DNA from: JTS-AC122 sp041742635
GTDB taxonomy: Bacteria > Planctomycetota > Phycisphaerae > Phycisphaerales > UBA1924
Reading direction: 5' to 3'
Length of the DNA: 39,124 bases
Assembly (NCBI GenBank): GCA_041742635.1
Contig: JBGSIF010000374.1
Location: forward strand, 1-39,124
Shown: positions 1 to 11,500 of the stretch, in pieces
Layout of the letters: each line of letters begins with the position of its first letter
How positions within the stretch are numbered: the first letter of the stretch is position 1
Notes under the pieces: generated by a model
Databases searched by the model: none
The model's input: only the letters and a program-made list of their open reading frames with translations
What the model was told of the DNA's origin: nothing
Made by a program: the position numbers and the translations under genes

Positions 1-3000
1 CATCGGGGTTCCAAGAGGCGACGCGGCTGGCGGGGACGCCGCCAGCGGTCGTGAACCAACCGCCGGCGTAGAGCGTGACACCGGCGGGTGAGTTGATGGC
101 GGCCAGCGAAGTAACGGTGTCGTTCATGCCGGAACCCAAAGCGCTCCAAGCGGAGCCGTCCCAGAGCGCGACGCGGGCGAGCGGGGTTGAGCCGGACATT
201 GTGAAATCGCCGCCGGCGACGAGGACGGACCCGGCAGGGGTAGTGACGAGAACGAGTGCGTGGACGGATCCGTTAAGCCCGGCCCCGAGGGGACGCCAGG
301 CGGAACCATCCCAACGAGCGACGCCGTTGAGGGTTGTGGAGCCTTGCCCGCCAACGGTGGTGAAAGCACCGGCGGCGTAGACGCCCGGCTCGATGCCGGT
401 GTTGGGGCCGACGGTGATCATGGAGAGAACACTGCCGTCGAAACCAGCGGCGTCGAAGCCCGCGGCCCATTCGGGGTTGCAGAGTGGGCGAAGGGTGAGG
501 ATGCCGGCGTCGGTGATGCCGTTGTTGATGGGCGGGAGATCGAAGGCAACGGCGACACGAGAAAGACCTTGCACAACGGCCGTGGCGGTGATTCGCAGGA
601 GGACGGAGTCGTCGGGGAGGTACGTGACCGGGAACGAGAAGCGGCCATTGGGGCCAGTGATGGCGGAGCCGCCGACGACGTCGGCGGAAACGATGGCGCC
701 GGAGACGGGCTGGTTCATGTCGTTGAAGACGAAGCCTTGGACGGTCGTGTGACGTGCGGACTCGGTGACGAAGATTCGACGGACGGCGGTAGCGGCGTCG
801 TTGGAGGCGGTGATGAAGGCGGTGCCGACGGCGTGGGCAGTGACAAGGCCATCATCGCTTATACGAACAATACTAGTGTTTGAAGAGCGGTATGTCGTCC
901 AATCGACACGGCGTGAGAAATCACGAGTCGATCCGTCGGCAAGGGTGCCAATCACGCTCAACTGCGAAGTTTGTCCCGGTTCGAGAACTGCTTGAGCGGA
1001 TTCGATTCTGATAGACTGAGCCAGAGCAGGCGGCGTCTCTGTGACCGTTAGGCTAGGTATGACGAAGTTTTCGCCTTGGACGAACTGGAAGGGTTCGCTG
1101 AAGAAGTAGCGTGTACGCCCGCCACGAGTGCTCACTCCAACGGCACGAACGAAGTCATCGGCGCGGAAATCAACAGGATCACGATCAGGGGACGCGATAT
1201 TACGTACTGTGAAGCGCAGCGATCGGCCCATGATCTGCGACTGCCCGCCGACAAGAACTTCTGCATCCCGCAGTACGATACCAGAACGGCTGAGAGCATT
1301 CAGTGGATCTGACCCGGTCTCGGATTCAAACAGGTCTGTGAACCCGTCGCCATCTGAGTCAGGAAGATGCGGGTCTGTGAGCATGAACATTTCATCGACG
1401 TTGCGGAGGCCATCACCATCGGCGTCTTCGGCCAAGTCGTTCGGTGTGAGCGGATCGAATCCGTTCCGCAGTTCGACAGAGTCCACAACCAGGTCGTTAT
1501 CAGAATCCATGTCGGTGAGGGCAAACTGACCAAGTCCGAAGTCCTGACCGTTACGCACGACTACATAGAGCACAGGCGTGAGCGAGACGAAGGGACTTGT
1601 CGTTGCGGTGATTGTCATGAGTGCTTGGGCGTCAATCTGCGCGACGGGTAAAAATGTCGTAGTGACGGCGAAATACAACGTACCGGTGGCGGGGTCCGTG
1701 AGGTCGGTTTCGGTACCGTCTGGGTTGCGCTTGGTAACACGGAGTGGAATAGTTTCGCCAACATTCAGAAAAAACCGACCATCAGCGACTCGAACTCGCA
1801 ACGGAAGTTGATCATCGAACTCTTGTACAAACAGTTGATCACGGGTCAGTGGAGGTGGCAAGACAGGAAAGGACAAACCACCCCGTGTTGCGTTGCGATC
1901 GCACAACAACTGGATAATTTCACGGGTAACTCTCGCCATAGCCGGAACAACACGCCGGGCACCGAATCTACCGAGCGGGCTCAGGTCAGGATTTTGGGAA
2001 AGGCACGGAACGAGTGTGTTATCAAGAAAATCGTCATGTTCGTCGTCGCGTATTTGGTCGCAATCACTGTTCCAACTCGGTACCAAGTCATTGACGAAAT
2101 GGAGATTGCCTTGAACAAACATACACACGTCGCCTGAGCGGATTGGTATGCCCCCGAAAAAGTACGGTATCCAACTGGGGATCGCTTGACAGAATCGATC
2201 GATAATGTTCATATTGTCGGAACGGTTCTGAGCCGTTGTCGCGTGCGTGTTACGAAGCCAGTCTGGGGTGTTGTCATCGCACTCGTTGTTAGCCAAACAA
2301 GCCAACTGGCAGGACAACGCCCCACCTGCTGAGCCTTGATCTTGGGCACATCGTTGATTGAGATTATCCTGAATCCAACGACAATCGTTTTTTTCGCACG
2401 TACCCGTGACGGCATAAGGCGGGCAGTTGCACCCCCAACCTGAGACGGGGATACCGACGCCGGGGTCGCTGCGGATGGTGGAGCCATCGGAGGAGACGGT
2501 GCCACTGGCGACGATCTCGAAGCGGTTAGTTTCGTGGTCGAAGGAGAGGAAGTTGGCGATCGCGCCGGGCGGGAGGGCGCTCATATTGGGGTATTCAACC
2601 ATGACCGGTGGATCGAAGTGGGCACCGGCGGGCTGGAAGGTCCAAGAGAAGGGGGGTGCGACGCCATCGGGCATCGGCATGGGGACGTTGTCGTGGTGAA
2701 CTTGGTTGATCGAGAGCGTGATGGAACCAGGGTTGCTGGGTCCGATGAGGGTGCCATCGGCGAGTCGGACGACGGTGCCTGCTCGAACGGTGAATCGAAG
2801 CCCATCGACGCCGTCGCAGGTAAGGACGAGGTCTTGCGTCTGGGTGCCGCTGTAGGTGCGATCATTGGTGGAGAACAAAGGCGGGAGCAGGATCGGCATC
2901 ATTAGTTGGTTGGGGGCATTGGCGATAACGGGCACTTCGTAGTGCATCGGGGGGTAGCGCTCACCAGCGGGGAGAGGTTGCCCACCCCTCGTGGTGATGG

Positions 3001-5434
3001 AGTCGGTGTCGATATACACATCTCCAGCGCCGCCGGCGGAGACGTTGTCGATGCGGAACTGTCCCTGATCATCGGTGGAGGTGGAGCCGAGGAGTTGCCC
3101 GTTGACCAGGAGACGGACGATCGCTCCGCCGAGGGGTTGGCTGGCGTTATCGAAGAGGGAGCCAGTGAAGGTGCCTGGGGCGAGGGGGTCACGCTGGATA
3201 CCGACGGCGACGAAGGTGGCGGGTCCATTGGGGTTGCCTGCGAACTGGGCCTCGACGATGTTGTTTCCGGGTTCGAGGCCGAGCGTGAAGCCAACCTCGG
3301 CGTGCCCAGTGCTGGCACTGGGAACGGTGATTGACGTGCCGGATTGTCCGGTCAGGGGGTTACGAACGGTGCCGCCGCCTTGGACGACGGTGAAAGTGAC
3401 AGGGATGTTCTCGATGCCGTTGCAGGAGTCGCTGACCCAAGCCCTGAGGGGCATGGCGACGGGGGAGTTGACTTCGGCACGCTGGTTGTTGCCGGAGCCG
3501 ATGTTGATCTGGTCCGGAAGTGAATGGGAGGCAGAGGCACAGAAGATAATGGTGCCCGCGATGTCTCTGCTAGTGACGCAGACGCGGTTGTTGCCGACGC
3601 CGGCTTCGCTGCCCAACGTCCAGTAAGCCTCGGCGTGGCCTGAGGAATTGGTTTGGACTTGGAGCATCCGTGAACCGGTTTGTGGGCCGGGTAAGGAGGA
3701 GAGCCTTCCGTCGGAGCGAGTGACCTCGAAGGTGACGACTTTATTGGCGATGGGCTGGCTGTTCTGGGTAACAGTGACGCGAAGTCGCTGCGGAAGGGGC
3801 GAGTTGACGAACCCGGTCTGGCCGTTGCTGCTCTCGAGACGAACCATGACGGGTGCGGAAGCCGGGATGGAGACACGAGTGACGGTAATCTCTCGGACGG
3901 CGGTGTTGCCCAGGGCATCACGCGCGGTCACGGTAATGAGGGTTGCGGAATCGAGTGGGAGTTGGAGGTTGCCCAAGAAAAACGTGCCGTTGGTACCGAT
4001 GCCTTCGTTGACGTTGGCGGTACGGGTTTGGCCGTGAGCCGTAACGGTGACGGAGAGGCCCATGAACCCGCTGAGTGTATCGGCGACGCGACCGGCAACA
4101 TCGGTGGTCGCGGCGGCAATCTCGGCGGTGTCGGCAGGAAAGTCGATGAAGAGATTGGGAGGGGTGGCGTCCATGATCACCATCGCCGATGCGGGGCCGC
4201 CGCGGACGCCGCAGGGAGAGAGGCCCGCGATGTAGACGAGGTTGGCGCGATTCGGGGAAAGCGGCATGGATGCGCTGAATGCGCCTGTGGAGGGATCGAC
4301 CGGGAAGGTGAATACGCCGGCGGGGCCGGAGAACTCAACGCTGGTCGCTTGTGGGACCGAACCCGAGAGCATAACGGCGGACTGGGTTGTGGCACCTGTG
4401 TATGCGTTGAGTGTGGGAACAGGGGGTGGGATGAGGCCGGAGATCGCCGGGCCACTGATCGAACGGAGCAGCGGCTCGCCGGAGAGATCGGCGATGGCGT
4501 TGGAGATATTAATCGTGTAGCGATCGCAACGAACGAGCGGCGGGACGAACGTGAAAGAGGCGGAAAGTCCATCTGGGGCGACGGTGGCGCTGGTGGCAGG
4601 GCGGAGGGTGCCGTCACGCGCGACAAGGAGCAGAGATCGGCCGATGACGCGAAGCGGAGCGATCGGCTCGCTGAAAGAGACGGTCATCGAAGCAAGCGGG
4701 GCGTCGAGCCGCTGCGTCGGATCGGGGGAGATCGAAGTGATGACGGGAGCGACGCCGTCGGTCGGAGTGAGGAAGGCACCATCGTTGAGGAAGTACGCCG
4801 CGATGAAATCGAAGAAGTCCTGAGTGTTGGCGATGCCGTCGCGGTTGAAATCGGGGATACCAACCTCGAAGAAATCGCGTGAGAAATCGAAGAAATCTTG
4901 TGAGTTGACGTTGCCGGAACGGTTCCAATCGGCGAGGAGGGAGCCGAACTCGAAGACGGCTTGCCCGCCGGGGATGCCATCGCCGGTGGGATAGATAGCG
5001 GCGCGGGGGCTGACGGTTTCACCGTCGAGCGGCGTGCCGGTGGAGTTGGTGATGGAGTAATCAAGCACGAGGGCGACCCGGTCGTCACGGATGGGCGGTG
5101 AGAACGTGACGCGGAGTGTGAAGGTGGCGGCGTCGTAGTCTTTGACAAAGTTGACGATTTCGCCACGTCGTACAGCCCAAACACGGATCGCGGAGGTGGG
5201 CACGACAACGTTCTCGTTGAATCGCACTATGACCTGATCAAGCCCGCGGCCGTCGCCGACGGTGATGCCCGGCGTGGGCGAGACTTGAATGACTTTGGGT
5301 GAAGGTGGATACTCAGGTTGAGCGCGTACGAAGTCGGTACTCGACACGAACGACACGATAGCCGCGAGCACGACGGCGACCGCACGGAAGAGAGATGAGC
5401 GGTGACGCGGGTGGCACGACGTAGAAGTAACCAT
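1..5434 (-). CDS. Giant secreted multidomain protein with dockerin-like pair (C-terminus off the left edge)
   Basis: I read one uninterrupted frame of 1811 codons from an ATG at 5434 to the window edge. A GCGAGGAG ribosome site lies 7 bases upstream of the start. Residues 1-38 look like a signal peptide cut after VRA. Domains by eye: SbsA/Big_5-like Ig fold (about 45-150); paired EF-hand dockerin-like segment (about 166-218, motifs NSQDFFDF and NTQDFFDF); second Big_5-like fold (225-330); Ig-like folds including two invasin-type domains (about 530-745); carboxypeptidase-regulatory-like fold (750-815); Cys-rich stretch (about 1003-1060); DxDxDG calcium-binding repeats (1305-1380); BIG2-like fold (1475-1545); another regulatory-like fold (1560-1610); and WDGSAW beta-propeller-like repeats from about 1650. 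It is probably exported to the cell surface or medium. It lies 99 bases downstream of another dockerin-bearing gene on the same strand. Codon use changes sharply over residues 1003-1518. The function is unknown. Confidence 0.88.
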   Translation of the reverse strand, partial: MVTSTSCHPRHRSSLFRAVAVVLAAIVSFVSSTDFVRAQPEYPPSPKVIQVSPTPGITVGDGRGLDQVIVRFNENVVVPTSAIRVWAVRRGEIVNFVKDYDAATFTLRVTFSPPIRDDRVALVLDYSITNSTGTPLDGETVSPRAAIYPTGDGIPGGQAVFEFGSLLADWNRSGNVNSQDFFDFSRDFFEVGIPDFNRDGIANTQDFFDFIAAYFLNDGAFLTPTDGVAPVITSISPDPTQRLDAPLASMTVSFSEPIAPLRVIGRSLLLVARDGTLRPATSATVAPDGLSASFTFVPPLVRCDRYTINISNAIADLSGEPLLRSISGPAISGLIPPPVPTLNAYTGATTQSAVMLSGSVPQATSVEFSGPAGVFTFPVDPSTGAFSASMPLSPNRANLVYIAGLSPCGVRGGPASAMVIMDATPPNLFIDFPADTAEIAAATTDVAGRVADTLSGFMGLSVTVTAHGQTRTANVNEGIGTNGTFFLGNLQLPLDSATLITVTARDALGNTAVREITVTRVSIPASAPVMVRLESSNGQTGFVNSPLPQRLRVTVTQNSQPIANKVVTFEVTRSDGRLSSLPGPQTGSRMLQVQTNSSGHAEAYWTLGSEAGVGNNRVCVTSRDIAGTIIFCASASHSLPDQINIGSGNNQRAEVNSPVAMPLRAWVSDSCNGIENIPVTFTVVQGGGTVRNPLTGQSGTSITVPSASTGHAEVGFTLGLEPGNNIVEAQFAGNPNGPATFVAVGIQRDPLAPGTFTGSLFDNASQPLGGAIVRLLVNGQLLGSTSTDDQGQFRIDNVSAGGAGDVYIDTDSITTRGGQPLPAGERYPPMHYEVPVIANAPNQLMMPILLPPLFSTNDRTYSGTQTQDLVLTCDGVDGLRFTVRAGTVVRLADGTLIGPSNPGSITLSINQVHHDNVPMPMPDGVAPPFSWTFQPAGAHFDPPVMVEYPNMSALPPGAIANFLSFDHETNRFEIVASGTVSSDGSTIRSDPGVGIPVSGWGCNCPPYAVTGTCEKNDCRWIQDNLNQRCAQDQGSAGGALSCQLACLANNECDDNTPDWLRNTHATTAQNRSDNMNIIDRFCQAIPSWIPYFFGGIPIRSGDVCMFVQGNLHFVNDLVPSWNSDCDQIRDDEHDDFLDNTLVPCLSQNPDLSPLGRFGARRVVPAMARVTREIIQLLCDRNATRGGLSFPVLPPPLTRDQLFVQEFDDQLPLRVRVADGRFFLNVGETIPLRVTKRNPDGTETDLTDPATGTLYFAVTTTFLPVAQIDAQALMTITATTSPFVSLTPVLYVVVRNGQDFGLGQFALTDMDSDNDLVVDSVELRNGFDPLTPNDLAEDADGDGLRNVDEMFMLTDPHLPDSDGDGFTDLFESETGSDPLNALSRSGIVLRDAEVLVGGQSQIMGRSLRFTVRNIASPDRDPVDFRADDFVRAVGVSTRGGRTRYFFSEPFQFVQGENFVIPSLTVTETPPALAQSIRIESAQAVLEPGQTSQLSVIGTLADGSTRDFSRRVDWTTYRSSNTSIVRISDDGLVTAHAVGTAFITASNDAATAVRRIFVTESARHTTVQGFVFNDMNQPVSGAIVSADVVGGSAITGPNGRFSFPVTYLPDDSVLLRITATAVVQGLSRVAVAFDLPPINNGITDAGILTLRPLCNPEWAAGFDAAGFDGSVLSMITVGPNTGIEPGVYAAGAFTTVGGQGSTTLNGVARWDGSAWRPLGAGLNGSVHALVLVTTPAGSVLVAGGDFTMSGSTPLARVALWDGSAWSALGSGMNDTVTSLAAINSPAGVTLYAGGWFTTAGGVPASRVASWNPD

Positions 5435-5533
5435 GACGAACTCCTCGCAAGGTTCGGAGCGAGTGGGAAAGGCGAAAGGTATGACGCGATTCCGAACGGG
5501 CAATGCGTCGGATGCAACGGGCTACGAGGCTGA

Positions 5534-8500
5534 TCACGCAAAGAAAACCGTAATGAAATCGAAGAAATCTTGGCTGTTCGTGACGCCGTCGGTGTTGAAA
5601 TCGGCGTCTAATGCGAAGAAGGCGCTGAGGAAATCGAAGTAATCCTGGGAGTTGATTGCACCGTCCATGTTCCAGTCGGCCTGGAGGCGCGGCTCGAACG
5701 TGAGGAAAACATCACCCAAGGCGGCCTGCTGATAGTCCACAGCGAAGATGAGTCCGGTGGAAGGGAAGTTGGCCGAAGAGAAGGTGCCAGTCAGTGAAGC
5801 GGCGTTGATGACACGGACGGAGCTCGCAGTATCCGGAGTGAACCCTGGAGCGGCGGCGGCGGAGACGACGCCTGCGAGGGTTGCCGAGACGTTGGTTGCG
5901 AGGCGACCGTTTTCATTCTCGGTGGTGCCGGCCACTTCAAAGATGAGTGTGCCAGCGGTGGTTTGCACAAAGTTGGCGGCGTTGAGGCTTAGGACGGCGG
6001 CGCGGCCGAGGAAGAGCGAGCCGGCGTTTGTGAACTGGGTCACCGCGGCTACGGGGGAATAGGAACGTGCATCCGTGATGGTGAATGAGCCGGTGTTCAA
6101 GGCCATGGTCGAGAGGTTCGTAAAGACGGAACCGGCTCCGGAGAGCCGGATGGCAGCGGCGTTGGTGGTGATAGCGCCGGGGTCAAAGTTGAGGGTGGAG
6201 GTGCCGGTGACGATCCAGGTGCCGCCGGTGAGCGTGCCTGCGGAGAAGTTGGTGTGGGTACCACCGGCACTGACGGAGAGAGTGATGATTCCGCCGCCGA
6301 GGGCTTCGACGGTTCCTTCGGTAGTATAACGAAAGGATTGGAGAGTGATGGCTTGACCCATGATGTCGGCGGCGACTCGCCCGCGGTTGATGATGATGCC
6401 GAGGTTAGCGGAGTTGAAGAAACCGACCTGTCCGATACCGCCGCGGATGGTGATGTCGGGGTCGATGGTGAGGGTGCAGCCTTGTGAGGCCCAGAGGAAA
6501 CGAGTCGAACCACCGACAGCACTATCGAAGATGACGGTGCCGATGCCGGAGAGAGATTGAACGCCGCCGGAGAAGAAGATACGAGAATCGGAAGCGGCGA
6601 GGCGAGCGGTACCGTTGATCGTAAGCCCACCTCGGAGGATGCCCTGCGTGACGAGCAGGGTGCCGCTGGTTCCGACGAGGTCAAGGTTGCCGTTGACGAC
6701 GACACCATTGGTAAAAGTGACGAGGTCACTGGGGCGATTGATGCGGAGTGTGGAGGGAGCGGTGAGGGAGAGCGTGCCGCCCGCCAGGGTGCCGCCGGTA
6801 AACTGCACGATACCGCTAGGGGCATTGATGGCGAGTGTGGCGTTTTCGTTCGTGAAGAGAGCGGAGTTGATAGAAACAGACGCGGCACCGGTAGACTCGA
6901 TAGAGAGTGTGCCGGCATTGTTGACTAGGGCGGGAGGAGTGAGAGAGACGGTGGCACCACCGACGGCACGGATGGCCGAGCCGGGAAGGAAGATGAGGGA
7001 AGAAAGCGGCGAGAGGGAGAGTGAACCACCCGAGGCGGCCCGCAAGGAACCAGAGTTGGTGAGGATGGTGGGGCTGAGCGTGATATCACGTCCTGAGACT
7101 TCGGAGATGATGGTACCGTGATTGACAATGACGCCGCCGTTGAGTTGGCCGATCACACCGAGGCCGCCGCGGATGGTGATACCGGAACCGATGGTGAGGG
7201 AGCCGGCGTTGGCGACACGGAGGAGACGAGCACTGGCGGCGGAAGCGGGGTCGAAGAAAATGGAGGCGGTGCCGGTAAGTGACTGGACGCCGCCACTGAA
7301 TCGCAACTCGGACCCCGAGCCAGCGAGGGTAGCGGACCCGTTGAGCGTGAGACCGCCGATGATTTCAATGAACTCGTTGGGAGCGGGGCTGGTGGCGGGT
7401 CCGAGGAGGATATTGCCGTTGACCGTGACAGCATTGAGGCGGTTGGATAGAGATGTACTAGCGGTGAGAACGGAGGAACCGATGAGGTTGATGGTGCCCC
7501 CTTCGATGCGGCCGCCTTCGAGTCGAAGCCCGCCGCCGGAGGGAGCATCGGCACGGATGACACGGGCAGTGTTGATGAGGGTGCCGGAGAGGCGAACTTC
7601 GCCGCCGCTGGAGGCTTGGACGTCGAGGAACCCAGCGGCGGCGTTGGTGATGAGGTCGCCCGCTTCGCCAAGGACAACGCGGCTGATGTTGTTGGGTGCA
7701 ACGATCCCGCTGGCACGAAGAAGCGTGCTGGTGCTAAGAGTGATGGTATTGGAGAAGATGTTGAGGACACCGCCGTTCGAGGCCTGGAGACTACCGGCGT
7801 TGTTGAGGACCAAGAGTGATCCGATGGTGAGGGACTGTGCGGTGGCGTCGGCGGCGATGGTACCGAGGTTCGTGAGGACGCCGCCGGAGGGGGCGTTGAT
7901 GATGGCACGTCCACCGCGGAGGGTGATGGTCGGTGCAAGAGTGAGGAGCGAACCTGCACCGAGGGTAACGAGCCGATCAGCACCTGCCTGTGTGGGATCG
8001 AAAACAATGGAGGCGTTGCCCGAGAGAGTCTGAAGCCCGCCGACGAAACCGAGGTTGGAGCCCGGCCCGTTGAGGGTGACGACGCCGTTGAGTGTGATGT
8101 CGCGCCAGAGGACCACGTTTGCACTGGAGTCGCTGAGAGCGAGATTGCCGTTGAGCGTGAGGGCACGGAGGCTGTTGTTGACACTGCTGCTGAAAGAGAT
8201 TGCGGATTGACCGACGAGGTTGACGAGGCCGCCATCGATCGTGGCGCTCTCCATGCGGAACGAGCCTTGGGCGGGTTGGGCGTCGATGAGCAGGGTCGAA
8301 CCGGCGTTGAACAAGTGCACGCCAGTGACGAACCGGATCTGGCCGTTGTTGGAAGCGGACATCGACAGCGGGGTCGTCGATTCGTTGGTGAATCCGATAC
8401 CGCTGAAGTTAAAATCAACCCGACCCGCGTTAGCGACAACCTGAGAGCCGGAGAGGAGTCTGGGCGCGGTCTGCACGCTGAGGACCGACCCGGCCGCGGT

Positions 8501-11500
8501 TGCTTGGAGCGAACCAGAGTTCGTCCACGAGGTGGGCTTGACAAGAATGGTGCGGTTCGGGGTGTCGGCGATGATGGTGGCGGCGCTGATGAGGTTGCCG
8601 GCGGGGCCGCCGAACTCCGAGTCGCCGTAGATAGCCCCGCGTCCACCGCGGAAGGTGATGCCGTGGCCGATGGTGAGGGTGCTGCCGTTACGGATATTGA
8701 TGAAACGATCGGCACCATCGAGTGTGGCGACGAACTCGATGGTGGCAATGCCGCTCAGGGTCTGGGTATTCTCGAACCCGATCCCGGCAGCATTGCCCAT
8801 GGTTGAGTTGACGACACCGCTAAGCCGAGCGGTACCGTTGAGGGTCAATCCATCTAACACGGTGAGTCGGGCGACGCTGTCGGAAAGGTCCAGGTCGCCG
8901 TTGATGGTCGTAGCACGCAAGCGGTTCACACCGGAGTTGGGAGAGATCGCGCTGGTGGGAGAGACGTTGATGGTGCCGCCGATGAACTCGGCGGCTTCGA
9001 GGCGGAAGCGTCCCATGGCGGAAGGGGCATCGATAGAAATGACGGCGGCGGTGTTGTCGAAGACCACACCGCCGGAGAAGACGACACGGCCGATCGTGAT
9101 GTTGGTGGATGCGAAGAAGGCGACGCCGAGAGGACCGGCGTCGTTATCGATGGCACCATCGAAGAAGGTGACGGTGCCGCCGTCGGCACGAACGGTAGCA
9201 CCGGGAAGCAAGAGCAGTTCGCTGAATGGGGCGTTGCCGATAGCCGGGGTGTTGATGGTGAGGTCGCCGCTGGTGGTGCGGAGGGTGCCGGAGTTGCGTG
9301 CAAGGATGTTGACGGTGATTGTGGTTCCGACCTGATCGGCGTTGATGGTGCCTTGATTGACAAGTTGCCCCTCGTTGGCGGTGGTGATGATGCCGCGTCC
9401 GCCGCGAACGGTGAAGGAAGGCCCGAGGGTGAGGGTGCCGATACCGTTGACTTCGATGCGTCGGTCGGCCCCGCCGAGGGTGGGGTCGAAGAAGATGGTA
9501 CCGGTACCAGCGAGCGGGCTTCCGGCGTTGAAGATAAGAGAGGCACCTGTGGCGGCGAGGGTGAGTTGTCCGTTGAGGGTGAGGCCGTTGTTGATCGTGA
9601 GCGAGACACCGCCGGAGGCGGGGAGGACGACATCACCATCGACGGCGACGGAGTTGAGGGTGTAGGTGGCGACGGAAAGCCGTGAACCGATGGGCATGAC
9701 GAGGGAGCCGCCGGTGATGTTGCCGGAGTTGAGCCAGATCGAACCGCCCATGGGGTCGGGGTTGACGATCGAGATCGTGCGAGCGGTGTTGTCCCATGCA
9801 CCGTTGAGGTTGATGCGGCCGGAGTTACGCGTTTGAAGGGTGAGGGGAATGGTGTTGATGGTGGTGGTGGAGGAGAGGTCGATGGTGCCGTTGTCGCTGA
9901 CGGCACCGGAGCCGGGGAGCCAGGTGAGCGTGGGGGCGATGATCAGCAAACGAGCCGCGCTGGCCGCCTCGATCAAGCCCTCGTTCATGAATGATGTGGA
10001 GCCGATTTGAAGGTCGGCGGCGGCGATATTGGCGAGCAAGCGGCCGCGGTTAATAAAGGAGTTGGTGCCCGTCCAGTTGAGCAGGCCGCCGCGGCCCGTG
10101 GTGGTGATGCCCTGTTCAAAGGTTACGATGGTGGTGGGGATGCTGTTGCGGTTGAAGCGGATCTCGGCGGTGGTGCCTGCCAGGCGGAGTTCGCCGGTAC
10201 CGGAGATGGACTGCGAGCCGTTGATAAACAAGCGAGTGACGGTACCTGAACCGACGATGGAGACGTTGGCAGTGCTAAGAACAAGCCCGCCTGCGATGTC
10301 GAGCGTGCCGCCGTTGTCGATGGTGAGGTCTTCGCGGAGGGTGACACCGACGAGATTGGCCTCGGCACCAGCGGGGACGAGGAGCGATGTAAACACTTCG
10401 CCGTTGGCGATGGTGCCATCGCCTTGGATATTCCATGTGCCCATGGGGCCGGTGAGGTTGAGCGGCCCATTGAGCGTGCCGATGATCTGAGCGGTGCCGC
10501 CAGTACGCTGGATCGCACCGGCGAGAGAAAAGGTGCCGCCGAGGTCGAGGATGCCGCTGTTCAAGAGTTGAAGCGTGCCTGAGTGAGACCAGATGTTTCG
10601 GGTCGCGAGGGTGCCCGCGTCGGCGCTGAGGGTACCGGTGCTGGACCAGTTGGCGGACTGGAGGAGTGCGCGGCCGGACATGATTCCTTGGATGGTGCCT
10701 TGATGAGTGAGGACGCCGACCGAGACAATCAGATCCTGCCCGGCGACGTTGGCGACGATGGTCCCGCGGTTGAGGAGGGTGTTAACACCGGACTGATCGC
10801 CGATGATGCCGCGGCCGGTGATGGCGATACCCGGCTCGATGGTGAGGACGATGGCGGGGCTGTTGTCTGGGTTGAGCCGGATGGCTGAACTGGTGCCGCC
10901 GAGGACGATCGCGCCGGGCGAAGTGCCCATATTGATCGATTGGTTGCCCATAAACTGGACGCGGCTGGTGTTGGCGACGCCGAGTACGGTGATGGTGGCA
11001 CCATCGAGAGTGAGCCCGCTGGAGACGAGGAGGTCGGCATTGTTCTGGACGTTGACGTTGGCGCGGAGCGTGACGCCGGCCAAGCGGCCGGCGGAAGCAT
11101 TGGTGGATCCGGAGGGCACGTTGATGACCGCACCACCGACGGAAGTGAAAACACCCCCGGAGAGGGTGCCGCCTGGGAGAGCAAGGGGAGCGGAGAAACT
11201 CGCACCCGCAAGGACGGACAACGTCCCGTTGGTGCGGACTTCGAGCGATTCGTCGGAGACGAGCGTGCGAATGACCTGGTTTCCGGTGTTAATAAAGATC
11301 GTCGGGTTAGCGGCGACGCTGATAGTCACGTCGTCGTTCGGCCCGGGGACGCGGCGCGATTCCCCTTGTACGAGCCAGTTTCCGGAGTCATGCCATGAAC
11401 CAGAGCCAGCGGCCCCATCCCACGTCACCGCGGCGAGCAGAACGCGTCGTTCAAGCGGCTCGAACACGCCAATACCCCATGACGGTTCACCCTCCGCCCC

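Noticed and set aside
3962..4882. A 306-codon plus-strand frame opposite the left-edge giant gene
   Set aside because: Its product is Gly/Asp/Glu/Arg filler without domains, and the minus strand has a continuous domain-bearing frame through it.
7153..8748. A 531-codon open frame on the minus strand inside the repetitive surface protein gene
   Set aside because: It lies in an alternative frame of a well-supported 2034-codon gene, has Ser/Pro-rich nonsense composition and no ribosome site; such frames are expected in high-GC, low-stop DNA.
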